Assembly: GCA_964598565.1 (NCBI GenBank) | Contig: CAZRCG010000001.1 | Coordinates: forward strand, 124,001-188,000 | Direction: 5' to 3' | Length of the DNA stretch: 64,000 bases | From: CAZRCG01 sp964598565 | GTDB taxonomy: Bacteria; Bdellovibrionota; UBA2394 | Part shown: positions 35,635 through 43,671 of the stretch, one piece after another | How positions within the stretch are numbered: position 1 is the stretch's first letter | How the letters are laid out: each line of letters begins with the position of its first letter | Notes under the pieces: generated by a model | Databases searched by the model: none | The model's input: the letters and a program-made list of their open reading frames with translations, nothing else | Told to the model about the DNA's origin: nothing | Translations under genes and position numbers: made by a program

Positions 35635-36720
35635 TTATTTTGAATCTGCGAACAAGGCAAGATGGTCTCTAAATAGTCGTCGGTTGAGCAGCTGACTTTC
35701 TTGTTCTTGAAATAAAATAGACCCATTTAAAAGACCATTAGCGACAACAATATTTTCCGTCGGTTCCCGTGATTTCAAACTGATATTATGAACTTTACCA
35801 AAGTAATCGACGTCTCTAATGGTTTCAATGCGCTCAGGCTTGCCAGAAACATTCACTAGATAATCTCCCATTTTTAAAGAATCAGCTCTCACCATTTCAC
35901 CCGATGGAACTAAAAGCGGATGGTTCTGAGTTACTTTTAGACTGAGCCCGCTAGCTGTTGTGATCTCTTTTAGCTCATGCTGCGTGTCTTCCAAGCTAGA
36001 AACTAAGTGTTTCACACCTTGAGAAGCCCATTGAGGTTTTTCAAGACTAGACTGAGAAGCAAGCGTCACAGCTTGAGTTTGGCCGTCGCCCTCCATTTGA
36101 GAAACGGGCCGATACCCCTGAGGAGTAAGAATGTTTTCATCGGGAGCATAACAGCCTGCCGCGCAAATTGAGGCCACATAATAGCCTTCGGGAATATTAC
36201 ATTCTGCTTTAGAATCAGTAGGCGCTGTATATTTCGGGTCAGGCCGATCGAAGTACTTTTTGCCATCTTTCTCTGTGAGACGCATAAAAGTGACGTACAA
36301 GTTGCGACCGTTAAAATTATCACCAAGAATTGAATCTAGCATTTCAGCGGTGCTTTGGTTCTGATGGGGAATACATCGTTTTGCCCAAAGCATCCGCTCT
36401 TTAGCCTGTGCATCATTGAGGCTGTCTGCTTCGCATCTCTTAGGCTCTCTCAAATAATTAGCTTTTCGCGCTTCATCATTCTTCTTTTTCTCCGCTTCTT
36501 CATTTTGCCTAAGTATTTCATTATTCTTCGCGACGGGTAGAAGAAAATCATAAATCGCCTGATTAATCATGCCAGAATCGAGACATTTCTTTAAAGTCTG
36601 GGTATCTCGCATGCACTCTTCATTGGTTGAGGGGGTTTTTATTTCATCGGCATGCGCTGCCGTTCCAAGGCCAATCAGCCCACACATGAGGCCTGCCTTT
36701 AGTATCCATTTTCGTTTCAT
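35635..36720 (-). CDS. Exported Hint-domain (hedgehog/intein-type) protein
   Basis: A 361-residue protein with a signal peptide (residues 1-24), a cysteine-containing helical N-terminal region, and a Hint domain from about 187. The catalytic Cys190 candidate lies in AAGCYAPDENILTPQGYRPV, block B with His267 in VTQNHPLLV, and the end is NIVVANGLLNGS. Hint domains self-process by an N-S acyl shift. The usual intein C-terminal HN-plus-nucleophile is absent, so splicing is not expected; hedgehog-like cleavage is possible. ATG 36720 has AGAAGGAG upstream. It is first of a three-gene unit with the subtilase lipoprotein. Confidence 0.75.
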   Translation of the reverse strand: MKRKWILKAGLMCGLIGLGTAAHADEIKTPSTNEECMRDTQTLKKCLDSGMINQAIYDFLLPVAKNNEILRQNEEAEKKKNDEARKANYLREPKRCEADSLNDAQAKERMLWAKRCIPHQNQSTAEMLDSILGDNFNGRNLYVTFMRLTEKDGKKYFDRPDPKYTAPTDSKAECNIPEGYYVASICAAGCYAPDENILTPQGYRPVSQMEGDGQTQAVTLASQSSLEKPQWASQGVKHLVSSLEDTQHELKEITTASGLSLKVTQNHPLLVPSGEMVRADSLKMGDYLVNVSGKPERIETIRDVDYFGKVHNISLKSREPTENIVVANGLLNGSILFQEQESQLLNRRLFRDHLALFADSK

Positions 36721-36755
36721 TTCAAATCTCCTTCTAAAAGTTTGTTCTTTGAAAA

Positions 36756-36793
36756 CCAATGTTCATGCCACACACGCGGCGAAGAACATTTGG
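36756..36793 (-). promoter_or_regulatory. Hairpin in the leader of the Hint gene
   Basis: CCAATGTTC at 36756-36764 and GAACATTTGG at 36784-36793 are complementary except for one extra base. The hairpin lies 36 bases before the Hint start codon and could be a transcript leader structure or an operator. No T-run follows, so it is not an intrinsic terminator. Confidence 0.35.
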
Positions 36794-36947
36794 GTTTACT
36801 TTCTCAGGGGCAAGCTATTGCAAAGGATATGCCGAGAGAGAATTCGATTTAAAGTCACACTGGCGATAAATTCTTCGTTATTGCTGTTGGTGAAACCCTA
36901 CATGTCGGCGAAAAACAACAGATGAAAATATTCGAGGACTGAGGTGG

Positions 36948-38762
36948 TTAGATCCAGGGAAAAAGTTGTTTAGGAAGAATTTTTATGCCAAATTCTCCAA
37001 CACGACTTTGGATGACTAGATCTTGATAATACGTTGTCACAAGGACTACCGATGATCCTAAATTGAAAGAACGAACTAGGTCTAACCCAGAAATCCGCTC
37101 GTTTCTCAGTTGATAGTCGACCAAAAACATCACCTGCTTATGCTGTAAGGCTGGGAGAATAGCTGCCAGCTCGGCAGAGCTTTTGGCATTTAAAATAGTG
37201 CTACCTCCCAGTTTGGTTTGCCAAAAAGCATGAACAGAGTCGTCATCGTCTACAACACAAATGGTAGGCTTCTGAACGACGTCGATCTTTTCTAACAGCC
37301 AGGCAGGACCATTAGATCGAGGAATTGAGAGACATACTCTTGTTCCATTGCCAAGCGATGATTCGATCAGGAGACTACCACCACAGGCTTTTAGTACTTC
37401 CTGAGCATAAGATAATCCCAAACCACTGCCATTACTCTTACCAAACGAAAAACCTTTTTTGCCAATATGCCCGATCAAATCTTTCGGAATTCCTGGGCCC
37501 GTGTCGGCAATCGAAATATGGGTTGTTCGATCATCACTTTTGCACTCGATGTGAATTGATTTTATTTTCACGTCGGCCATCGCCTCCACAGCATTGTTCA
37601 AAATATTTGATAAGGCTCTTTTGAAGGTTGGTGGATGGATTAGAGCACAAACCGAGAATGGGCCTTCGACAAGTTCAACATTTATATCTAACTCAGGGGT
37701 TTCTTTCGATCTGGCTCGAATCTCTTCCACTAAATCAGTAACTAGCGCAAGAATAGGTATCGACATCAACGAGTTGTCAACACTGGAAGCAGGTCCCGAA
37801 ATTTCGACGTGTTGTAAATTACTTAAATCTCCAACAATCTCAGAAACTCGAGCAATTGCTGTGTTCAATAAGTTTCGCAAGTCTTCATCCGGAAACGAGC
37901 GAGCCCTTAAAGAAACAATGCTCAGCGCTGACAACGGCGAGCGAATATCATGAGCCACTTGTGTCGCTAAACTATAGATGGCCTTCGATCTTGACAGTTC
38001 CAGCTCGGCTCTGGATGAAGCATTAATTCGATTGATCAGAGTTGAATATACCTCTCCGAGATGCCAAAGCTCTTCCGGAGCTCTTTCTTTCGATAAAGGA
38101 TTTTTGATGGTGATCTCGGAGGCGTTATTCAGATTTGCCATGGTCGCCTGAAGCTCCAAAAGAGGAGCTATTAACAGCCCCTTAAACGATAAAAGCGAGC
38201 GAATGGCTAGATGGTTTAAAATAAAAAATATCAAGACTGCCAACGAAAGTCCGATAAAAACCGATAAAAGAGCGGCGGAATAAGTGAGCTTGCCGGCAAC
38301 AACAAGATAACCTAGAAATTGATTCGCTACTCGAAGCTCTCGAACTACGGTATGATCGCCTATTAAAAACTGAAAATAATTCTTTTTAGAATTCTGATCT
38401 ACTTTAACCACGAGGGCTTCTTCCCCCAATACGACATGACCGGAACGGTCTATAATGGCAAAAGTGATTCTCGAAGACGTAGAACTCTGCGCGTTCAACG
38501 CCTCAATATTCCCCTGTAACGAAAAACTATTTCCAATGAATAAGTTTTCCTCTATCGCTAGTAGATTTTCTTGGAGCCATAAATCCAGTCTATTGATCAC
38601 GAGTTGAAACTGAAATGTCTGAATAGCAACGCCGATTGAGAAGCCTAACAAACACGAAAAGAGAACAAAAACGCGCTTTAAACTAGCCACACGACTCGCA
38701 AAAAGCTCTTCTAAACTATTCGATTGGTTATTGCGGGCGGCCAACCTTAAAAGCCCCTTCAT
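36948..38762 (-). CDS. Hybrid sensor histidine kinase with C-terminal receiver domain
   Basis: A 604-residue inner-membrane kinase. Helices at about 30-52 and 170-192 flank a periplasmic sensor region. HisKA has the phosphoacceptor in HDIRSPLSALSIV (about residue 270), HATPase has NNAVEAM (about 390), DTGPGIP and GSGLGLSYAQE. A receiver at about 497-604 has acidic residues VVDDDDS, phospho-site LVDYQL, TT in LVTTYYQD and a lysine in KILPKQ, all intact. No DNA-binding output is attached. It starts within the binding-protein gene (35-base overlap); AGGAG precedes ATG 38762. It probably senses through that binding protein. Confidence 0.9.
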   Translation of the reverse strand: MKGLLRLAARNNQSNSLEELFASRVASLKRVFVLFSCLLGFSIGVAIQTFQFQLVINRLDLWLQENLLAIEENLFIGNSFSLQGNIEALNAQSSTSSRITFAIIDRSGHVVLGEEALVVKVDQNSKKNYFQFLIGDHTVVRELRVANQFLGYLVVAGKLTYSAALLSVFIGLSLAVLIFFILNHLAIRSLLSFKGLLIAPLLELQATMANLNNASEITIKNPLSKERAPEELWHLGEVYSTLINRINASSRAELELSRSKAIYSLATQVAHDIRSPLSALSIVSLRARSFPDEDLRNLLNTAIARVSEIVGDLSNLQHVEISGPASSVDNSLMSIPILALVTDLVEEIRARSKETPELDINVELVEGPFSVCALIHPPTFKRALSNILNNAVEAMADVKIKSIHIECKSDDRTTHISIADTGPGIPKDLIGHIGKKGFSFGKSNGSGLGLSYAQEVLKACGGSLLIESSLGNGTRVCLSIPRSNGPAWLLEKIDVVQKPTICVVDDDDSVHAFWQTKLGGSTILNAKSSAELAAILPALQHKQVMFLVDYQLRNERISGLDLVRSFNLGSSVVLVTTYYQDLVIQSRVGEFGIKILPKQLFPWI

Positions 38763-39885
38763 AAACAGCTCCTATCACAGACGTCTTGGCCCCATCGAGG
38801 CGATGAATAACCACCGGGCGATCCATTATTTGACGCTCATTCGACAAGTTAAAACCCGTGTGACCCGTTGTTAAATCGTATTTCAGAGCTCTCAGAGATT
38901 GAGCTATTTTCTCTGACGTTGGCTCACGAATAGAGCGAAGAGCTTCCCAAAGAACTTTCATCGCATCAAACATCAAAGCCTGGCCTATGCCAGGCTCGCG
39001 TCCTGGAAAAACCTTTTTGAACGCCTTCAAGAAGCTTTGATTGCCGGGGCTAATTATCTGAGGACTCCAATGATGAGTATAAAAGGATTTAATCGACATT
39101 TCGCCCTTAAGAAAGGCATTAATAATATCTTTTCCTCCCCAACCATCTGTTCCTAGAAAGAGCGGTTTCGACTGTAAATCTTTCAACTCTTGTAGAAGGC
39201 GTGCGATTCCCACGGCATAGTCTGGAACAAAGACAATGTCCGGCTTCCATTGTTCTATGAAAAGGCGAATGTCAGATAGGTGCCGCCCCTTGTCATTATA
39301 CGAAAGAACCTTAGTAAGTAGAGTGGCCGGAATCGCATCCAGAAAATGTTTCGCGAGACCCGACGAGTACGCTAAGTCTTCATTTTGAAGAATCAAAACT
39401 TTCTTTCCCAAGTTTTGCGACGTTAAGTATTCGACAAGCACCCTCGCCTGCTTACTGTCGGAAAAACATATCTGGAATGAGAATTTACGATCTCGTGTAA
39501 TATCATCGTGAGTGGCAAGAGGCGTAATAAAAACAATTTTCTCCTGCTCTGCCACACGGGCCGCTGCGAGCGCCTGATTGCTCTTAGATACGCCCAGCAC
39601 AATTCGAACGCCCTGCTTCTTTTGCTCTAAAACGGCAGAAACTGTTTCAGTTATGCTTGATTTAACGTCGACTGGAGTCACCTTTAATTTCATGCGAGCC
39701 GCAGGAAATGCCTCAAAAAAAACCGACAACCCCTCTTGAAGCCGAAGCGGGGTGATGGGATCATTTCCAGTAAAATTCTCGAGAAAAGCGAGACTCACGG
39801 GCTTCGCAAACGAAACATCCGCCCCGGGTAGCAAGATCACCCCATATAGCACAATCCAAAAAAGCGATTTTAATACGTGATTCAT
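38728..39885 (-). CDS. Periplasmic ligand-binding protein (type I, Leu/Ile/Val-like)
   Basis: A 385-residue exported protein with a signal peptide ending in DVSFA and a type I periplasmic-binding fold: VLGVSKSNQALAAARVAEQE near 95-115, GKKVLILQNEDLAYSSGLAK near 158-177 and PLFLGTDGWGGKDIIN near 240-255. Members bind amino acids or similar small solutes. No permease or ATPase genes are adjacent; instead the next gene is a hybrid kinase with a periplasmic domain, which suggests signalling, as in TorT-TorS and LuxP-LuxQ. Its ATG overlaps the methyltransferase stop. Confidence 0.85.
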   Translation of the reverse strand: MNHVLKSLFWIVLYGVILLPGADVSFAKPVSLAFLENFTGNDPITPLRLQEGLSVFFEAFPAARMKLKVTPVDVKSSITETVSAVLEQKKQGVRIVLGVSKSNQALAAARVAEQEKIVFITPLATHDDITRDRKFSFQICFSDSKQARVLVEYLTSQNLGKKVLILQNEDLAYSSGLAKHFLDAIPATLLTKVLSYNDKGRHLSDIRLFIEQWKPDIVFVPDYAVGIARLLQELKDLQSKPLFLGTDGWGGKDIINAFLKGEMSIKSFYTHHWSPQIISPGNQSFLKAFKKVFPGREPGIGQALMFDAMKVLWEALRSIREPTSEKIAQSLRALKYDLTTGHTGFNLSNERQIMDRPVVIHRLDGAKTSVIGAVYEGAFKVGRPQ

Positions 39886-41087
39886 GCATCCTTCTTTCTA
39901 AAATGTAAGTAAGTCTGACTACCCCCAGCGGGTCGTTCATGACCATGAGTTATTTGAATCAACGTCCAATACGGTGCCGTCTCATGCAATAGGGACTCCA
40001 CCGAAAAGGTCCAATAGAGGCCCATAATTCTAGAATCATGGGGGGCCGGCATCAGGTGAGCTATTGGTGAGACCTCAAGAGACCTTATGCCAACAATAAT
40101 CTCACCCTGCGGCTTTAAAACACGAGCCATATGTTGATAAGCACTTTTACGTGAATCAGGATTAAGAATCGAACCCAAGCCGTTCTCTAAAAAAAATATC
40201 CGATCAAAGTGACCGGAAGGAAGTTGCGAGTTAACAATCGTATCTTGCATATATGTAGCCTTCGTAAGCGATTGAAGCTGACGCGGAGGAACGGGAAAAA
40301 GATCGGTCAGAGTCAGGTGGGAGCAAAAACTTTGAAGAAAAGCTGAAAGGCGGCCGTTACCGCAACCCACCTCTAACAGAGATTCGCACGGCGAGAGCTT
40401 TTGTATCAAATCACATTCGTCCGCCGATAGGCTTCGATGTCGTGCGGCTCCTAACCCGCCCCAGGCAAATGAATTATACTGGAAAATCATGAACTCATAA
40501 GACTCCCAAGAAAATGCGTCGGACAGTGGAACTGCATAGCCTCTGCCTATACGTTGGTCATCGCACATCAATTGCTGTAAATGGTTTTTCAAAGAGCTAG
40601 TTTCATAGAACGGATAGTCGTGCAGCATACAAGTTCCACGGTCTAAAAGATGAAACAAAGGAGCATCATGCGGAAGCGTCTCATAATCTCGAAATACAAT
40701 TGATTGAGATTCTTTCCCCGAAAGAGGCGGTTCTCCCAAAAGAGCATGCCCTGCGAGGAAGAGGGGAAAAGAACTGGCACCTGCTTCATGTTCATATCGC
40801 GAATCAATTTGCCAATTGCCCTCATTGGCAGTCAATCGCATGACGACATTCGCCTGGTCCAATTTATCTTGTGGGCGCACCTCGATACAATCGTAATAGG
40901 AAGGGAAAGTCTGAATCTGCTGATCCCCTAAAAAACGAACGGCTATAAATTCTTGCGAGCTCACATCAACGATGCAAGCACAGTCCGAAGAACTTTTAAA
41001 GATCGACAACCAGATATCGCTCGATTCTGCCACAAGGGTCTGCTGAGACGAGAAAATACAACCCTCTATGTCGGTAAAAAACAACAT
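39882..41087 (-). CDS. SAM-dependent methyltransferase with long N-terminal region
   Basis: About 401 residues. The Rossmann-type methyltransferase domain occupies the C-terminal half, with the SAM motif LLEVGCGNGRLSAFLQ, acidic residue in LTLTDLFPV, and HFDRIFFLENGLGS as the next motifs. The first 200 residues are not assigned. Start uncertain: ATG 41087 is used; a GTG at 41132 would add 15 residues that include a hydrophobic stretch. It is first of an overlapping series methyltransferase-binding protein-kinase, which suggests it modifies something linked to the signal. The substrate is unknown. Confidence 0.75.
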   Translation of the reverse strand: MLFFTDIEGCIFSSQQTLVAESSDIWLSIFKSSSDCACIVDVSSQEFIAVRFLGDQQIQTFPSYYDCIEVRPQDKLDQANVVMRLTANEGNWQIDSRYEHEAGASSFPLFLAGHALLGEPPLSGKESQSIVFRDYETLPHDAPLFHLLDRGTCMLHDYPFYETSSLKNHLQQLMCDDQRIGRGYAVPLSDAFSWESYEFMIFQYNSFAWGGLGAARHRSLSADECDLIQKLSPCESLLEVGCGNGRLSAFLQSFCSHLTLTDLFPVPPRQLQSLTKATYMQDTIVNSQLPSGHFDRIFFLENGLGSILNPDSRKSAYQHMARVLKPQGEIIVGIRSLEVSPIAHLMPAPHDSRIMGLYWTFSVESLLHETAPYWTLIQITHGHERPAGGSQTYLHFRKKDA

Positions 41088-41116
41088 GTAGAAAAAAAAC
41101 GACAGGGCGATGCTCG

Positions 41117-41122
41117 TATAAT
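41117..41122 (+). promoter_or_regulatory. Candidate -10 box for the five-gene exported-protein operon
   Basis: A perfect TATAAT lies 54 bases before the ATG at 41176. The expected -35 position is A-rich and a poor match, so an activator may be needed. It would give a leader of roughly 45 bases. It would also lie in the extended start of the divergent methyltransferase gene if GTG 41132 were used. Confidence 0.35.
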
Positions 41123-41175
41123 CCCAGAACACGGCGATTTAGTGTGGCATATCTTTTGCTCATGCAAGATCTCGT

Positions 41176-41910
41176 ATGAAAACAACACATCAATTTTATA
41201 AGCTTTTGTTTTTTGGAATGGTGCTTTGTACTTCTCACAGTTCCGCCTGGGGCGACGTGGTTGACGATGCACCCATTACATTTCACCCTTATGATAAACT
41301 TGAGTCTGATTATGAGTGTCACGACGAACAGAGCATCGTCAGGCTCTGTTTCGAAAAAAGCGGCTTTGAGAAACGAGAGACTACCCTTCTCGGTCGCGCA
41401 GTTCTTCAAATTATTGGCGCGCTTGTTTTAGATCCTAAGCCTCTGGAAGCTTGTTCATCGCCCTTGAAACCTCAATTTCAAAAGGCTCTAAACCAACTTA
41501 CAGATTTCTTTAGAATTGCACCCAGCTCGGATGCTTCGAGAAACACCGACTTGGGAAGCCGCCTACCTTTGGTGGTCTTTAGTCGCTTCCGAAAAGATCT
41601 ACCTAAATCTTCAGTCTATGCGAACGATCTTACCTTCGCATTCTCTGGTTTCGTAGAGGCGGTTCATTTATCGACAAAGCCCTATCTATCTGTAGGCATC
41701 AACCGAAGTTTTTCAGCGCAAGATGCCATACTTGGCAGTAATACTCCCCTTTGGGCCTCAATTCTTACCCTCGCATTTATGAAAAATATGGCCTTGCTAG
41801 AAAATGACGCTATCTGGAACTCCCCATCCCATCACTTAGCTCAATGTCTCATGTATCGCGGCAATATTCCACCATCGCATGCCTTGGTGACATTTAAGGA
41901 GGAACTCTAA
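41176..41910 (+). CDS. Exported protein, first of a five-gene unit
   Basis: A 244-residue protein with a signal peptide (KTTHQFYKLLFFGMVLCTSHSSAWG). The mature part has cysteines in YECHDE, VRLCFEKS, LEACSS and AQCLMYR, possibly two disulfides. No known family is recognised. The stop and the next start overlap as TAATG, with GGAGG just upstream, showing co-translation with the coiled-coil gene. Confidence 0.65.
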   Translation: MKTTHQFYKLLFFGMVLCTSHSSAWGDVVDDAPITFHPYDKLESDYECHDEQSIVRLCFEKSGFEKRETTLLGRAVLQIIGALVLDPKPLEACSSPLKPQFQKALNQLTDFFRIAPSSDASRNTDLGSRLPLVVFSRFRKDLPKSSVYANDLTFAFSGFVEAVHLSTKPYLSVGINRSFSAQDAILGSNTPLWASILTLAFMKNMALLENDAIWNSPSHHLAQCLMYRGNIPPSHALVTFKEEL

Positions 41911-43166
41911 TGACCACGATTACAAGAATCATTATGACCTGTTTGCTCTCAATCACTTTAGTGGAGCAAGCCGATGCACGCTTTCCCAGTCAACGACCAC
42001 TTCCGAAACGATTGAAAGAAGAGCAGCCCGACTATCTTGTAAGACGGGATGAAGAGTTTCATAATCAATTCTTTCTTGCACCGCGCCGATTCTTTGTAAC
42101 GAAACAGACCATCAACGAAGATCAAACCAAAGATCTGAACTGTGTCTTCTTAGATAACTTCATGGCGGCCATGAACAGCATCTCAGAAGCTCTTCGACGC
42201 CTGGCGAGTTCAACACTAGAGCAAGCTCGCTTTATCGAGAACGAAATGAGGTCCATTGCGAACGAGAAAGAACGATTGGAGACAGAACGACAGAATATTG
42301 AACGAGAACTCCTGATCGCTTCAGAGTCTGATAAACCACGATGGGAGAAGGCCAAGACTGATAATAAAGAAGCGCTGGTCCTAGCCGAGAAGAAACTGCA
42401 AAGTACATCTCTTAGACAGAAAGAGCTTGAAAGTTTGGCACTTTCAGCAGATCTAGACATTCAACGACGTCTTGAAACCTTAAATCAAATTCATCCGCAG
42501 ATTCATCAGCCAGTGGCACAACTGAGAATATCGTTGGAAGCGCCCGACGCCTTTTCAAGAAATGATCAGTTGAGAGCGGCGTTTGGTTTTGATCAGCAAG
42601 ATCTTCTCTCAGTCAGTGATATCATAAGTCTATCGTTACGCCCTACAACCGAGATTGACCGTAGAGAAAATGCGGACGATGCTGCTGATCGCAGAACCTA
42701 TGATCGAGCGTTCAGACCCTACTGGTCGGTGGAGAGCTTTAGCTTTGATTCTACTTTGTTAAGTATCGAAAACTACGGAACAGAGCTTTTGAAGGTTCGT
42801 GATTTTCCCCGGCGCATCGATTATGAGCGAACCCTCTCATTAAAGAATTACTGCCATATTAAAAGTCGAAATCCGAATCTGGGCTCCGACCTCGTGGAAG
42901 CCCTGGGTATCTCCTATCAGATTCCTCTGTGGATCGATTCTGGAAATGCCCGATTTAACGGGACGCGTCTCTTTAGTCATTCCAAGCGCCTCACACCAAG
43001 AAAATATGAGCGATTCTTGGCCTGGGAGGGTGTGGACGACCTTCAACCCTTTGACGAAATGGATCTTGGCGACCCTCTGCGCTTTTCGGGTGAAGGCCGT
43101 TTGGGCTTTCAAACTGTATTGATGGATATCGACATAAAAAAGAAGGAGACAAGTGATGCCCTCTAA
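41910..43166 (+). CDS. Exported coiled-coil protein A
   Basis: A 418-residue protein with a signal peptide ending near VEQADA, then a long coiled coil at about 85-190 (rich in E, R, K and L, for example LETERQNIERELLIASESDK) and a C-terminal domain of mixed structure with one cysteine in KNYCHIKSRN. No family is recognised. Architecture (signal, DC-x segment, coiled coil, globular end) parallels the fourth gene of the unit. Overlaps its neighbours on both sides. Confidence 0.65.
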   Translation: MTTITRIIMTCLLSITLVEQADARFPSQRPLPKRLKEEQPDYLVRRDEEFHNQFFLAPRRFFVTKQTINEDQTKDLNCVFLDNFMAAMNSISEALRRLASSTLEQARFIENEMRSIANEKERLETERQNIERELLIASESDKPRWEKAKTDNKEALVLAEKKLQSTSLRQKELESLALSADLDIQRRLETLNQIHPQIHQPVAQLRISLEAPDAFSRNDQLRAAFGFDQQDLLSVSDIISLSLRPTTEIDRRENADDAADRRTYDRAFRPYWSVESFSFDSTLLSIENYGTELLKVRDFPRRIDYERTLSLKNYCHIKSRNPNLGSDLVEALGISYQIPLWIDSGNARFNGTRLFSHSKRLTPRKYERFLAWEGVDDLQPFDEMDLGDPLRFSGEGRLGFQTVLMDIDIKKKETSDAL

Positions 43167-43671
43167 AAACTGGATGATAAGCTTTCAACTCGCTCTCTGC
43201 ATAATGACTTGGAGTGGAACTTACAAGACTGAGCTCATGGCACAAGAGAGTGCCAAGAAACCCATCGTGCGACTTGATAGAAGTCTATTGAAGGCCTATT
43301 GGCGTTTTCCAGTCACGGCACGACTGCAGGTGATGGATTCGTGGATTGAAGTTGCGCAGTGCGAAGAAGACTCTTCGGAATGTTCACTTATCGTCGAGAT
43401 TATTCCACTGCGAAAGCTGCTCGCACGAGGAACATTCAATGTTCGTTGGAGTGGAGATCGATCCGTGGCCCTCACATTCTTAGATAAAAGCTACGGTACG
43501 GAGCCCGTTACCATAGCGAGTCAGACATTTTCTCATTTTTGGTTTGCTCGCAGCGAGCTATGTGCTTTTCAGGCGCAAAAGCCCGAGTGCTTTTATCAAC
43601 TGGAACTCGAAGAAAAAAGCCGGAGTTTTCGACTCAATGTTTACTTTAAGAAAGAAGGAGATCAACCATGA
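43156..43671 (+). CDS. Exported protein, third of the unit
   Basis: A 171-residue protein with a signal peptide (about 1-25, ending ELMAQ) and a mature part with three cysteines (QCEEDSSEC, LCAFQAQKPEC) and beta-type segments. ATG 43156 is preferred because GAAGGAG lies 7 bases upstream; a GTG at 43153 is adjacent. It overlaps the end of coiled-coil gene A by 11 bases and its stop overlaps the ATG of the next gene (ATGA). No known family recognised. Confidence 0.62.
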   Translation: MPSKNWMISFQLALCIMTWSGTYKTELMAQESAKKPIVRLDRSLLKAYWRFPVTARLQVMDSWIEVAQCEEDSSECSLIVEIIPLRKLLARGTFNVRWSGDRSVALTFLDKSYGTEPVTIASQTFSHFWFARSELCAFQAQKPECFYQLELEEKSRSFRLNVYFKKEGDQP

